The notes: generated by a model from the sequence alone, not told the origin. Counted from the stretch's first letter, positions 18,146 through 28,032 are shown. The stretch: DNA of 64,000 nucleotides from GWE2-42-39 sp963668595 (GCA_963668595.1 OY764876.1:3410001-3474000); one strand, 5' to 3'. Numbers and translations: made by a program.

Positions 18146-19126
18146 ATGGAAAAAGAATACAGAAGATACTTGATTACAAATTTTTTGCAAGGCTCACTTG
18201 GCCGAGAGCAGGAGATGGAGCTGCTTCAATGGATTCGTGAAGACGAGCAAAACAAGACTCTTTTTTTACATGAACAACGCTTTATAGAGGCCGGATTAGG
18301 AGGAAAAGCAAGTCGGGGTAACCTTGGGGCGTGGAATGAGTTTAAACGGAAAATTCAGCCTAAAAAACCAGGATTAGCGCGTCGGTTATACCGGAGTTCG
18401 TTTATGCGCATTGCTGCAGCCTTTGTTCTTGGTTTATTTGTTGCTTCTGCCATCGTTTCACTTATTTTTTCCGAAAGAGAGACATCTTCTTCATTGCAGC
18501 ATATTACAACACCCTATGGAGCTCGCACCAATTTTCAATTGCCCGATGGCAGCAATGTGTGGCTAAATGCTGGTTCAACGCTCAGTTTTCCTTCCAAATT
18601 TGAAAAAAACAGAACTGTTGAGCTTACGGGAGAAGCTTTTTTTGAGGTAAAAAAAGGAACTCCGTTTATTGTGTCAACCAATTTGGGAAAGATAGAAGTG
18701 AAAGGAACTTCGTTCAATGTAAAGTCTTATGAGAATGAGATTTTTGAAACTACATTAGAAACAGGAGTTATTCAATTTATGGCTTCAGATTCGTCAGATA
18801 AAATAGTTTTGAAACCGGGAGACCAATTATCGAGTGATGGAAAAAACATTTCTCTTACAGTGGTTGAAACAGAGTTTTTTACGTCATGGAAAGACGGCAA
18901 ATTGATTTTTAGAGATGAATCTTTGCCGGTAATTGCCAAGTCGCTGGAACGTTGGTATAACATTCGAATTGAGCTAGATGATGATCCTGATTTGTCAAAA
19001 ATATTGTTTACGGGTAGTATCGAGATGGAATCATTTACAGAGGTAATGGATTTGATTAAAATTACTTCGGCGATTGATTATTCGTACAATGAATCAACAC
19101 GGACAATACATGTAACAAAACAATAA
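18146..19126 (+). CDS. FecR-type anti-sigma factor of PUL1
   Basis: 326 aa from ATG 18146; an ATG at 18095 is in frame but adds residues with no family match. An N-terminal cytoplasmic sigma-binding part (~1-80), one transmembrane helix (~87-108), a periplasmic FecR domain (~120-215: FQLPDGSNVWLNAGSTLSFP, VELTGEAFFEV, VKGTSFNVKSY) and a C-terminal DUF4974/STN-like domain (~255-326: RDESLPVIAKSLERWYNI). It relays the signal from the STN domain of the SusC downstream to the sigma factor upstream. Confidence 0.93.
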   Translation: MEKEYRRYLITNFLQGSLGREQEMELLQWIREDEQNKTLFLHEQRFIEAGLGGKASRGNLGAWNEFKRKIQPKKPGLARRLYRSSFMRIAAAFVLGLFVASAIVSLIFSERETSSSLQHITTPYGARTNFQLPDGSNVWLNAGSTLSFPSKFEKNRTVELTGEAFFEVKKGTPFIVSTNLGKIEVKGTSFNVKSYENEIFETTLETGVIQFMASDSSDKIVLKPGDQLSSDGKNISLTVVETEFFTSWKDGKLIFRDESLPVIAKSLERWYNIRIELDDDPDLSKILFTGSIEMESFTEVMDLIKITSAIDYSYNESTRTIHVTKQ

Positions 19127-19180
19127 AAATAAGAACAAAGAAATTAAGCAAAATTGCCTATGATGAATTGCTAAGCAGAA

Positions 19181-19251
19181 AATAAAAAGAGACAGAAAAT
19201 GGTCCTTTCTGCCTCTTAACGATTTGATTTAAGTAGAGTTATTAAACCAAA
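19181..19251 (-). ncRNA. Candidate cis-antisense RNA of PUL1 (antisense to susC leader)
   Basis: On the minus strand a perfect -7 box TAGTTTTG (complement of 19256-19263) abuts the susC ATG. About 40 bp on, the minus strand reads a 12-bp hairpin (arms 19187-19198 and 19206-19217) followed by TTTATT. The only imperfect pair is G.U on the minus strand but A.C on the plus strand, so the minus strand is the folded one. No clear -33 box. The same layout recurs at the other three susC genes. Antisense sRNAs at this place are known from Bacteroides PULs (DonS type). Ends are estimates. Confidence 0.6.
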
Positions 19252-19262
19252 AAAGCAAAACT

Positions 19263-22200
19263 ATGAAAAAAACATGGTTATACCATGGTTACATGCCATT
19301 GGTATATGAAATTTTGAGAAAAATGAAACTAACAGTCTTTTTTTTATGCCTGTCCGTTTTAGGGAGTTGGGCAATACAAGGCTATTCCCAAACAACTCGT
19401 TTGACGGTGAATATTCAAAACAGTTCAATACGACAGATATTGAACCAGATTGAAGAGCAGAGTGAATATCGCTTCTTTTATAGTGGCGATTTAAATGTGG
19501 AGGAGAAAAAATCGATCTCACAAAAAGACAAAGCAGTAGCAGATATTCTGGAAGAGCTGTTTCGCGATTCGAATGTGAATTACCGTATTCAGGGGCGTCA
19601 GATTGCTTTGTTTGTCAATGAAGGTGAAAATTCGCTGGCTACAGCTATTCAGCAAAAGCAAGTAGGCGGAAAGGTAATAGATCAATCAGGACAGTCGTTG
19701 CCCGGAGTTGCTGTGTTGGTAAAAGGTACTACCAATGGAACAATAACCGATTCGGATGGGAACTATTCGTTGTCAAATGTTCCTTCAACCGGAATCTTGG
19801 TTTTTTCCTTTGTAGGAATGAAACCATACGAAGTTACAGTTGGAAACCAAAGTACAATTAATGTTTCTTTGAGTGAGGAGACAATTGGAATTGAAGAAGT
19901 TGTTGCAATTGGTTATGGTGTACAGAAAAAAGTAAATCTTACGGGTTCTGTTGCTGTAATTGATAATGAGGTATTGGCTAATCGTCCGGTTACCAGCGTT
20001 TCAACTGCAATTCAGGGTTTGTTACCGGGCGCGACAGTCATTCAAAATAGCGGTCAGCCCGGAAAAGATATGGCTACCATCCGGATTCGGGGAATTGGAA
20101 CTCTGAATAACTCCAATCCAATGTATGTGGTCGATGGAATGATTGTGGGTAGCATCAATGATATTGATCCCAATGATATTGAATCAATTTCGATATTGAA
20201 AGATGCTGCATCAGCCGCAATTTATGGTTCTCGTGCATCAAACGGAGTTGTATTAGTGACTACCAAAAAAGGAACACAAAAATCGGCTACATTGAAATAT
20301 GATGGCTATGCCGGAGTACAAACACCAACCAATATGCTTGAGTATCTTCCTTCATGGGAATATGCTCAGTTATACAATCAGGCTCGTATAAACCAAAATC
20401 TGGCTGCTGCATACACCGAAGCAGAGATTCAAAAATTTAAAGATGGAAGCGATCCTGATAACTACCCCAATACAGACTGGCTGGGAATGTTCTATAAAAA
20501 GAATGGCGGTTTCCAGCAAAGTCATCGGGTTGAGCTAACCGGAGGGGCAAACAATACCTCCTATATGTTTTCATTGGGATATTTCAATCAGGATGGTATT
20601 ATTGAAAATTCTGACTTTAAACGATATAATGCCAGAATGAATTTATCAACGACTTTCAATAAGATAACTGCTTCGCTAAATATGGCATTTACTTATGGAA
20701 TAACCCATGAACCAACCAACCCTTACACTGGTGATATGTATCAGATATTCCGTCAGATTAACCGTATTTCCCCCTGGGTACCCTACAAATATTCAAATGG
20801 ATATTATGGATATATCAATGATGGAAACCCGCTGGCCTGGATGGATCTGGATGCTGTTCGAAATCAACAATATCGGAAAACAAGAGGTATTGGAAATGTA
20901 ACGTACGAACCGATCAAAGGTCTTAAATTTCAAGAGGTATTAGGTTATGAATATACTGGCTCTTCGGATGAAAAGTTTATCAAGGATATTCAGTATTATA
21001 ACTGGAAAACCGGAAGTCCTACTTTATATCAGGGACCCAATAGCCAAAAAGAATCGAGAACGGATGACCAGATGATAAGTTTGCAATCGTTGGCTACGTA
21101 CGATAAAACATTTGGAAAGCATAGTTTTAGCATTTTGGCTGGCTATTCACAAGAATTATTCCGTCAGGATTGGAACAGCTCATACCGAAAGGGTTTTTTG
21201 AATAATGAATTAACGGAAATCAATGCCGGTTCAACGGATGGGCAAGAGGCTGAAGGTTCTGCTTACGAATATGCTTTACAGTCATTTTTTGGACGAATTT
21301 CCTACGACTTTGATCACAAATATTTATTCGAGGCAAATATCCGGCGTGATGGAACTTCACGAATTGCAAAAGAACACCGCTGGGGTACATTCCCTTCGTT
21401 CTCTGGAGCCTGGAGGATAATTAATGAACCATTTATGTCGGAAATGAAAAATATTGTTTCGGATATGAAGGTAAGAGCCGGTTGGGGTATCTTAGGAAAT
21501 CAAAATATCGGGAATTATCCTTATCAATCGGTATTATCATCCGGAAATTATGATTTTGGCGGGACAATTTACCAAGGAGTTGCTTTAGCTAATGGAGTAA
21601 ACCAAGGAATAAAATGGGAGTCGTCGAAAACGACAAACATCGGCATTGATCTCGGTTTTTTTGCAAATAAACTTACTGTTACCGCTGACATGTATAACAG
21701 AAAGACCTACGATATTCTGATGAAATTGCCAGTTCCTACACCATTCGGATTATCTGCTCCTTACCAGAATGCAGGCGAAATAATGAATAAAGGAATTGAA
21801 ATGCAAGTGGGGTATAAATTTGCCCTTGATGAATGGAAATTCGATATTCTGGCAAATGCGTCTTACAACAAAAATGAGATTATCAACCTGCATAACGATG
21901 GAGCCCGCATCTGGGACGGATATAGCTTTTTACAGGAAGGTTATCCGGTTAACTCGTTCGGTGGATATATTGCTGAAGGATTATTCAGAACACAGGAAGA
22001 TTTGGATGCAAGCGCTGTTCCGAACAGAAGTCGTGCCGGATTGGGAGATATTAAGTACAAGAATATGAATGATGATGAAATCATTAATGCAGCAGATCGT
22101 GATTATTTAGGAAGCTGGATTCCTGCCTGGACATTTGGCTCTTCATTAGGTGTGAAATGGAAAAACTTTAATGTTGATCTTTTACTGCAAGGTGCTGCAA

Positions 22201-22607
22201 AGGTAAAAGGATACACTCATAGTGAATCTGTTGGCTCTTTAGAAGGATTTACCGGAAAACCAACAACTATTTTCCGTGATACGTATGATAAGAATACAAA
22301 TCCAAATGGTAATTTCCCCCGGGCATTGACCTCTTGGACACAAAATAGTTCCTATACGTATCCTTCTTCTTTTTGGATTGTTGACACGTCATATCTTCGT
22401 TTGAAAAATTTGCAAGTTGGCTACACTATTCCTTCCCGAATTTGTAACAGCATTGGTATTGCCAATGCAAAAATATACTACAGCGGTCAGAATTTATTGA
22501 CCATATCGGGTCTTCGCAAAGGATTTGATCCGGAAGCACCTGCCGGAGCACGTGCTTACTATCCGCAGGTTAAAACCAGTACTATTGGTTTAAGTGTAAC
22601 TTTTTAA
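19263..22607 (+). CDS. SusC-like TonB-dependent glycan receptor of PUL1
   Basis: 1114 aa. A basic 20-residue extension precedes a signal peptide starting at MKLTVFF (residue 21; alternative start 19323). Then STN/secretin-TonB short domain (~45-118), carboxypeptidase-regulatory-like domain (~135-205, LPGVAVLVKGTTNGTITDSD), TonB-box-like EEVVAIGYG (~211-219), plug (to ~335, YGSRASNGVVLVTTKKG) and a beta-barrel that ends in Phe (TIGLSVTF). The STN domain is the mark of receptors that signal to FecR. It imports an unknown glycan together with the SusD encoded 12 bp downstream. Confidence 0.95.
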   Translation: MKKTWLYHGYMPLVYEILRKMKLTVFFLCLSVLGSWAIQGYSQTTRLTVNIQNSSIRQILNQIEEQSEYRFFYSGDLNVEEKKSISQKDKAVADILEELFRDSNVNYRIQGRQIALFVNEGENSLATAIQQKQVGGKVIDQSGQSLPGVAVLVKGTTNGTITDSDGNYSLSNVPSTGILVFSFVGMKPYEVTVGNQSTINVSLSEETIGIEEVVAIGYGVQKKVNLTGSVAVIDNEVLANRPVTSVSTAIQGLLPGATVIQNSGQPGKDMATIRIRGIGTLNNSNPMYVVDGMIVGSINDIDPNDIESISILKDAASAAIYGSRASNGVVLVTTKKGTQKSATLKYDGYAGVQTPTNMLEYLPSWEYAQLYNQARINQNLAAAYTEAEIQKFKDGSDPDNYPNTDWLGMFYKKNGGFQQSHRVELTGGANNTSYMFSLGYFNQDGIIENSDFKRYNARMNLSTTFNKITASLNMAFTYGITHEPTNPYTGDMYQIFRQINRISPWVPYKYSNGYYGYINDGNPLAWMDLDAVRNQQYRKTRGIGNVTYEPIKGLKFQEVLGYEYTGSSDEKFIKDIQYYNWKTGSPTLYQGPNSQKESRTDDQMISLQSLATYDKTFGKHSFSILAGYSQELFRQDWNSSYRKGFLNNELTEINAGSTDGQEAEGSAYEYALQSFFGRISYDFDHKYLFEANIRRDGTSRIAKEHRWGTFPSFSGAWRIINEPFMSEMKNIVSDMKVRAGWGILGNQNIGNYPYQSVLSSGNYDFGGTIYQGVALANGVNQGIKWESSKTTNIGIDLGFFANKLTVTADMYNRKTYDILMKLPVPTPFGLSAPYQNAGEIMNKGIEMQVGYKFALDEWKFDILANASYNKNEIINLHNDGARIWDGYSFLQEGYPVNSFGGYIAEGLFRTQEDLDASAVPNRSRAGLGDIKYKNMNDDEIINAADRDYLGSWIPAWTFGSSLGVKWKNFNVDLLLQGAAKVKGYTHSESVGSLEGFTGKPTTIFRDTYDKNTNPNGNFPRALTSWTQNSSYTYPSSFWIVDTSYLRLKNLQVGYTIPSRICNSIGIANAKIYYSGQNLLTISGLRKGFDPEAPAGARAYYPQVKTSTIGLSVTF

Positions 22608-22619
22608 AATCAGTGAATC

Positions 22620-24188
22620 ATGAAAAAGCTTAATATAATTATTATCATTTTTCTTATTCTTAGTGCTTGTTCTGAGGATTTTTTAGACAGAAACCCTCTC
22701 GATCAGATATCAAATGAGACTTTCTGGAATAACGAGAAGGATGCGTTGGCCGCGGCAAACGGATGTTACAACAACTGGTGGAATATGGACGAGGTTCTTT
22801 ATTTCGATTGTGTTTCCGATAATGCTCATAATCCTTTTCCATGGGAGGGATTTCAGGTACAGGCTTCAGGATATGCCTCTCCCGGAGATGCCGGTTCCAG
22901 TTATATGGATTACGATAAAATTACAAAGTGTAATGGTTTTCTTGAAAACATATCAAGGCCTGTAATGGATGAATCGCTCAGAAAAAGGCTAACTGCCGAG
23001 GTGCGTTTTTTAAGAGCGTGGCACTATTTCGTAAAAGTAACTCTTTATGGCGATGTTCCTCTTGTAACCAAAGTTTTGAGTATTGAAGATGCAGATGTTG
23101 CACGAACTCCCAAAGATGAAGTAATTAAGTTTATTGTTGATGAATTAACTGCCTGTGTGGCTGATCTGCCAGAAAGTTATTCCGGCGACAATATCGGAAG
23201 AATTACGAAAGGTGCTGCATTGGCATTAAAAGCCAGAACTCTCATTTTTGATGGACAATATGCCGATTGTGCATCAACTTGTAATCAGATTATGCAGTTG
23301 GGGTATTCCCTTTTTCCTAGCTATACTGGTCTTTTTAAAATGGCAAATGAGAACAACAGCGAAATTATTCTTGATGTACAGTACATACCTGGTCTTTACG
23401 GTACCTGGGTTTTAGGTGTTTTGCCTCCTAATTCATCAGGAGGTTGGTGTTCTGTCAATCCGACTCAGGCGTTGGTTGATACTTATGAATGTATTGATGG
23501 AAAGAAGATCGGCGAGTCGCCGTTATATGATCCTTCGGAACCATATAAAAACAGGGATCCGCGTCTGGCTTCGTCCATTGTTTATCCTGGTTGTTTGTAC
23601 GAAGGAAGCTATTTTAATCCGATTGATCCTGCTGACCCCAATAATGACTATTACGCTCCTTATGGCAGGTCAAAAACCGGATATAACGTACGAAAATATG
23701 TCGATAATTTAGGCGACTATCCAGACATTTGGGATTCTGGAATGAATGCAATTATAATTCGTTATGCCGAAGTTTTATTAATGTATGCTGAATCAAAGAT
23801 TGAAATGAATAGCATTGACGCTTCTGTTTACGATGCAATCAATGCAATCAGAGAGCGAGCAGGAATGCCTGATGTTGATAAAACAATTTATAATTCACAG
23901 TTGAAAATGCGCGAATTAGTTCGCCGTGAGCGTCGGGTTGAGCTGGCATTGGAAGGTTTGCGCTGGTTTGATGTTTGCCGTTGGAAAATAGGAGAGGAAG
24001 TGATGCCTGGAATGGTGTATGGTGCACTTGAAGGTAAGGTAGATCCAACAAATGGAGCATTAACCCTTTCAACAAAAAGGATAGAAGTGGAAGAACGGGT
24101 GTTTGACCCATCAAAAAATTACTTGTGGCCTATCCCGCAGAATGTGATTGATGCAACTCCGGCAATCAAACAAAATAACGGATATTAA
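22620..24188 (+). CDS. SusD/RagB-like glycan-binding lipoprotein of PUL1
   Basis: 522 aa. Lipoprotein signal IIIIIFLILSAC with Cys17, then the standard SusD opening DFLDRNPLDQISNETFW. TPR-like helices follow (RFLRAWHYFVKVTLYGDVPL) and the C-terminal family signature RRERRVELALEGLRWFDVCRW ends in LWPIPQNVIDATP...NNGY. It caps the SusC barrel at the cell surface and binds the incoming glycan. The PUL1 cluster has no enzyme on its own strand; the nearest is the convergent GH99-like gene. Confidence 0.95.
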   Translation: MKKLNIIIIIFLILSACSEDFLDRNPLDQISNETFWNNEKDALAAANGCYNNWWNMDEVLYFDCVSDNAHNPFPWEGFQVQASGYASPGDAGSSYMDYDKITKCNGFLENISRPVMDESLRKRLTAEVRFLRAWHYFVKVTLYGDVPLVTKVLSIEDADVARTPKDEVIKFIVDELTACVADLPESYSGDNIGRITKGAALALKARTLIFDGQYADCASTCNQIMQLGYSLFPSYTGLFKMANENNSEIILDVQYIPGLYGTWVLGVLPPNSSGGWCSVNPTQALVDTYECIDGKKIGESPLYDPSEPYKNRDPRLASSIVYPGCLYEGSYFNPIDPADPNNDYYAPYGRSKTGYNVRKYVDNLGDYPDIWDSGMNAIIIRYAEVLLMYAESKIEMNSIDASVYDAINAIRERAGMPDVDKTIYNSQLKMRELVRRERRVELALEGLRWFDVCRWKIGEEVMPGMVYGALEGKVDPTNGALTLSTKRIEVEERVFDPSKNYLWPIPQNVIDATPAIKQNNGY

Positions 24189-24205
24189 TTTTTGAATTAG
24201 ATAAG

Positions 24206-24244
24206 AAGAGGCTGTCCAATATCAGGACGGCCTCTTTGCTTTTA
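24206..24244. terminator. Bidirectional terminator between PUL1 susD and the GH99-like gene
   Basis: Twelve-bp stem (24206-24217 with 24225-24236, one T.G), loop AATATCA, followed on the plus strand by TGCTTTT. Lies between convergent genes. Confidence 0.75.
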
Positions 24245-24270
24245 ATGCTCCGAATTGATAATGCGAGGAT

Positions 24271-25473
24271 CTATTTATTCGGATCGATAACTTTTTTCAC
24301 TGCTTCCAGATATCCGAAGCCATTAAGCATATCGGGGAGCAAATAACTACCTTCCACCCACTCATTCCAAGCATTAATTGTGATTATTTTTGGTTGTTCA
24401 GGATGGCTGTCTGCATATTCTTTGGCTTTCGATAGCAAATTTTCAAAACTGGTTGGTGTATTATGATAATGTAACACATCCGTCATTCCTTTTTCAGGAA
24501 ACCTGGGAGTGTCGTCCCACCCAATTGAAACGCAGGGGAAAACCGGGACATTCAGAATTGAGTCCATTTGAGCTCTTATTTTTCTTGAATTGTTTCCATA
24601 AACCAAATAATCTTCATTAAATCCGCCCATGTTATACATTGCCACACTATTGAAGCCCATCTGGGCTACTCTGTCAGAAAACCGGGCAGCTGTTTCTTTC
24701 GACATAATTGAACCACCGCCTTGATTCCATTGAATATGTATATCCGGGAAACCTGCTTTTTTCACCTCTTCTCTGAAATAATCAAGTGCCTTGCGAGCTT
24801 CGGCGACATTTCCGCCAAAACTTTCCAGTAATTTGTCAACGCTAAAAATGGAGAAAACAGGTTTTCCTTCAATCTTAAAATAGTTGGGTTGTTTGAAGTA
24901 TTGATTAATGACCCGGTCAACAATTATTTTGAAATTTTCCCAATCGACAGCGCCGTGCCAGAGAATAGATGTGTCGTCTTTAAATTGATGTACGTTCCAG
25001 TAGTTTCGCTTTACATCATGATTAGCCCACATGATGTAGAACTGCATTTGAGAGTTATTTTTTGCCTTGAGAAATCCATCATTGAGGGTACTTTCCAGAA
25101 AAGGTCCGCCATCGTACCAATACCAGTCGAAAACAAAAACATTTACACCATGTTTTGTGGCCAGATTAATCCATTTTCCCATTACGTGAGGGTCATTGTC
25201 CATTTCGTATCCCCAAAGTGGTAAACGCGGCTGGTAATGGCCTTCAAATCGCGGATTTCCTTTTTTTATGACTTCCCATTCTCCAATACCTTCGGGCCAA
25301 AGCATATCGCCAAAACGTTTGTCGTGGTGACACGAAGGCCAGATGTATGCAGCTACATAGTATTTGCTATTTGTTTTTTCTTGTGAGGTTTTGTTTTTAG
25401 GAGTGAAAGAAATGACGGTGAACCCCAATAAAAGGATTACTACTCCTAACTTGAGCGTTTGGTGAGTGTTCAT
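24271..25473 (-). CDS. GH99-like/WbsX-type secreted protein
   Basis: 400 aa with an N-terminal signal segment (LGVVILLLGFTVISFTP). The body matches the GH99-like domain of the WbsX family: YYVAAYIWPSCHHDKRFGD, GHYQPRLPLWGYEMDNDP, FVFDWYWYDG, and near the C-terminus ITINAWNEWVEGSYLLPD, which holds the Glu residues expected in a (beta/alpha)8 active site. Classical GH99 enzymes are endo-alpha-mannanases; WbsX-type relatives in PULs act on other glycans or are uncharacterised, so the substrate is open. Its own upstream region carries the conserved element at 25519-25581, shared with the sigma genes of PUL2 and PUL3, which suggests common control. Confidence 0.83.
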   Translation of the reverse strand: MNTHQTLKLGVVILLLGFTVISFTPKNKTSQEKTNSKYYVAAYIWPSCHHDKRFGDMLWPEGIGEWEVIKKGNPRFEGHYQPRLPLWGYEMDNDPHVMGKWINLATKHGVNVFVFDWYWYDGGPFLESTLNDGFLKAKNNSQMQFYIMWANHDVKRNYWNVHQFKDDTSILWHGAVDWENFKIIVDRVINQYFKQPNYFKIEGKPVFSIFSVDKLLESFGGNVAEARKALDYFREEVKKAGFPDIHIQWNQGGGSIMSKETAARFSDRVAQMGFNSVAMYNMGGFNEDYLVYGNNSRKIRAQMDSILNVPVFPCVSIGWDDTPRFPEKGMTDVLHYHNTPTSFENLLSKAKEYADSHPEQPKIITINAWNEWVEGSYLLPDMLNGFGYLEAVKKVIDPNK

Positions 25474-25518
25474 ATCTTTTCATTTTAGTTGGTTGGTTGT
25501 ATCGTTGCTTTTTGTTGC

Positions 25519-25581
25519 AATCCACAAGTAATGAGAGCCCTTGTAAATATCGCATTTAATTATCAGAAAACACTTTTAAGG
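25519..25581 (-). promoter_or_regulatory. Conserved PUL upstream element, copy A
   Basis: A core of 28 bp, GTAAATATCGCATTTAATTA followed by TCAGAAAA (plus strand from 25543), is identical in three places of the window. Copies A and B also share flanks over about 63 bp (ACAAnTAnTGAGAG, then CTT). It lies about 70-110 bp upstream of the GH99-like start. Read on the minus strand the core ends in GATATTTAC, a possible variant -7 box. Confidence 0.75.
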
Positions 25582-25691
25582 GGGGAACTTTCTCTAAGTT
25601 ACAGAAATAGGAAGTAATAATTGTAGATGCAAGTCTTACAACAGAACATCTGAATGGAGTACGATTCTTTTCTGAAAGAATAAGACTATTG

Positions 25692-27431
25692 TTATATATT
25701 CCAGTTTTGTGATAACCATGCTTTTGTTACTTTCATTTTTAGCTGTTTGTCGTGAGTTTGTTCTGCCAATTTTAGAAAGTCAGTAAATAAATAAAACTGA
25801 ACCCAGTACCCGAATTGATACTTCTCGTTTAAACTTTTGGGGTGAAGATACTGTGCATACCATTTGTAATTGATGTGGTATTTTCTTGCTGCCTCAATAG
25901 CTTTTTCTGCTTGGTTCCATATTTCGTCAGCCGATTTTTTAAACAAGTTGCTCATTGAAGCTGCATTCATATTGGCGGTTTCAAAAATTTCATAACTGCA
26001 TTTTATTCCGAAGTTTTCTAAATTATAGGCTTGTTCGTAGATTGTGTCGCCATCCAGATCATATTTTATCAAGTTAAAAAAACCATCGTTGTTAGTGTCT
26101 TCATAAGCAACAGTTGGAAATTTGGCTGGCTCAATTTGGTCACGCTGGTATTTCCCTTCGTACAAACCGCCCCAACCCTGATACGATTTAGCATCCTGAT
26201 CGATTCGCCAGTAGCCTTTTTCGGCGCCAAACAGGTGAATGCGCCCATCGAAGCCAATATACAAATTGCCTTTTCCTGAATTGTCCATGTCCCACTCGCC
26301 ACGATCGCCGGTAGCATCAGCTTGTGGGTTGTGATCAATTCCACCTTTTTTCATGCCTATTGCAAACGGGTTTTTGGGGTCGTACATTTCGACTCGTTCC
26401 CAGCGTTCACAGTCATCGTCTTCATCAAATACCAGCCAGCATTGATCCCATTTGCCCCGATTGAAAATCAACGGCCAGGCCGAATCGTGATCGGCATAAA
26501 CCAAATTGTTTATTGTTCTCCAGCGCTTGTCGTAAAAAAGGCTGTCGGCATCTGACAATCCCCGCATGTTATCGAAATGATGAACCTGATCGTCGTACGA
26601 GAACCCTTCACCTGTGAAATAAATGGTCATATCAAAATCGAACTCGTTGGATGGTGTATTGTCGTTATCCAGATCGAAAGTCAAAAAAGCGCGATCGATT
26701 TTGCCTGTCGGTCGGGTATCAATATCGCTTTTTCGCTCGGCGGTTTTCTCATCAAACTTGCAACTGTCTTCTAGGCGGATAGCCATTTCGGTTAATCCGT
26801 CATTGTCGGTATCGTAAAACAGGAACGGGTTTTCCCAACTGTAGCGTACGTCACTAAAACGGTAAGTGGGTAAATGGGCTTTCAGGAAAAGAGTTTGTCC
26901 GTGATAATCTTCGTAAAAGTTTGAAGCGCCGAAATGCGACCAGGCTCTCAGGGTCAACTCTTTCCAGTTGACATAGTGAAATGTTTCGTCCTGTTCGGTA
27001 TCGATGATCCACATGTAATTGCTCGACCATTCCCAATAGTTGGTCACTTTGGGATTCCCATTTTCGGCAATTACCTGCATGTCGGCAATTCCGTCGTTAT
27101 TGGTATCCACCCAGTCGAGGCTGAGGTCGCCGGGGCCTGCAAAAACACCGTCGCGGTTGCGGTCAATAATCAGGCAGTCGTTGTCCATATCACCTTCTAA
27201 ATCTCCGATTTTCATATCGTCATCGTCGTCAATCCAATACATGGGAATTGAATCGAAAAGCGTTGATTGGATTAAATCCGGATCGCCATCGTTGTCTAAA
27301 TCGATGTATTTCAGTTTGCCTGTGAAATCGGGTTTGAAGGAACGAATCAGCGAATTGCTGATATCAAGCTGTTGTGCATTTGATACAGCAAGATAAAATA
27401 GAAAGCCCGTAAGTAGAAGCGGTTTTTTCAT
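25692..27431 (-). CDS. Secreted Asp-rich (calcium-binding-like) protein, PUL-associated, function unknown
   Basis: 579 aa from ATG 27431, where a signal peptide begins (KKPLLLTGFLFYLAVSNAQQ); longer in-frame starts up to 27626 run through the upstream hairpin and are rejected. The N-terminal two thirds hold many acidic loops of the DxDNDGDxD type: YIDLDNDGDPDLIQ, DDDDDMKIGDLEGDMDNDC, DTNNDGIADM, DTDNDGLTEM, DLDNDNTPSNEFDFD, DTNNDGFFNLIKYDLDGD. Such loops bind calcium in dockerin, thrombospondin-3 and FG-GAP folds. The C-terminal ~110 residues are helical. Similar proteins recur in Bacteroidota glycan clusters but I cannot assign an activity. It follows the DoxX gene by 100 bp with a strong hairpin between them. 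Confidence 0.8.
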   Translation of the reverse strand: MKKPLLLTGFLFYLAVSNAQQLDISNSLIRSFKPDFTGKLKYIDLDNDGDPDLIQSTLFDSIPMYWIDDDDDMKIGDLEGDMDNDCLIIDRNRDGVFAGPGDLSLDWVDTNNDGIADMQVIAENGNPKVTNYWEWSSNYMWIIDTEQDETFHYVNWKELTLRAWSHFGASNFYEDYHGQTLFLKAHLPTYRFSDVRYSWENPFLFYDTDNDGLTEMAIRLEDSCKFDEKTAERKSDIDTRPTGKIDRAFLTFDLDNDNTPSNEFDFDMTIYFTGEGFSYDDQVHHFDNMRGLSDADSLFYDKRWRTINNLVYADHDSAWPLIFNRGKWDQCWLVFDEDDDCERWERVEMYDPKNPFAIGMKKGGIDHNPQADATGDRGEWDMDNSGKGNLYIGFDGRIHLFGAEKGYWRIDQDAKSYQGWGGLYEGKYQRDQIEPAKFPTVAYEDTNNDGFFNLIKYDLDGDTIYEQAYNLENFGIKCSYEIFETANMNAASMSNLFKKSADEIWNQAEKAIEAARKYHINYKWYAQYLHPKSLNEKYQFGYWVQFYLFTDFLKLAEQTHDKQLKMKVTKAWLSQNWNI

Positions 27432-27456
27432 TTTAGGATTGGGTTGGTTTAAAATA

Positions 27457-27480
27457 GCCGCTGAGTTTTGTCTCAGCGGC
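27457..27480 (-). terminator. Intergenic hairpin between doxX-like gene and Asp-rich protein gene
   Basis: Perfect 9-bp GC-rich stem GCCGCTGAG/CTCAGCGGC with a 6-nt loop. On the minus strand it is followed by TATTTTAAA, a weak U-tract, so it may be a partial terminator or an mRNA-processing/stability hairpin. Confidence 0.5.
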
Positions 27481-27531
27481 CGTAAATATAAGGACAATTT
27501 GTAATTTAATTTGTCAAAGTCATTCTTGACT

Positions 27532-28032
27532 TTATTGAAGAGTTGCTTTCTTAAATAAATACCTGTCGATGCCGGTAATCTCACTGGATGGAAACAGGTA
27601 TAAAACCAGCAGTGCTGCCATTTCAATCAGGTTCTTGTTTACGATCCAGTAACTTCCTTCTACGTGAGCAGATACGCCGAGTGACGCAAACGGAGGATAA
27701 GCCAGGTAATAAAGTAGCAGGAGTATAATCCCTGAAATTTTTGCGAGTTTCGAGAGCAACCCGAGGAAGAGGCACAGCCCAATTAGTATTAACCCATATT
27801 CGTTGAGGTAGTTAACTATCACAAGTGTGTTTTCATGAGTGGCCATACTTCTGAATAGTGGTCCAACTGGACCGAGAGCACCCGAAAGATAGGATTTGGC
27901 AGTCCATCCGGGAGTATAGATTTTGTCCAGTCCTTCGTATAAAAAGTGCCAGCCAATTAAGATACGCAAAAAAGTAAGGACAAAGGTTTGCCCGTTCGAA
28001 TAACTTTCAATATGAATTTGGTTTCTTTTCAT
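27532..28032 (-). CDS. DoxX family membrane protein
   Basis: 166 aa with four hydrophobic helices and the DoxX pattern: FLRILIGWHFLYEGLDKI near the N-terminus, then GLILIGLCLFLGLLSKLAKI and a C-terminal helix MAALLVLYLFP. DoxX-like proteins are membrane subunits that may pass electrons from sugar or thiosulfate oxidoreductases to quinone. The gene sits 18 bp after a secreted Gfo/Idh/MocA oxidoreductase; this pairing is frequent in Bacteroidota and suggests that the two form a periplasmic sugar dehydrogenase module (inference). Confidence 0.85.
   Translation of the reverse strand: MKRNQIHIESYSNGQTFVLTFLRILIGWHFLYEGLDKIYTPGWTAKSYLSGALGPVGPLFRSMATHENTLVIVNYLNEYGLILIGLCLFLGLLSKLAKISGIILLLLYYLAYPPFASLGVSAHVEGSYWIVNKNLIEMAALLVLYLFPSSEITGIDRYLFKKATLQ

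Noticed and set aside
24206..24244. Possible second copy of the MITE end (GAGGCTGTCC)
   Set aside because: The sequence is one arm of a compact 12-bp terminator stem between convergent genes; there is no longer inverted repeat around it.
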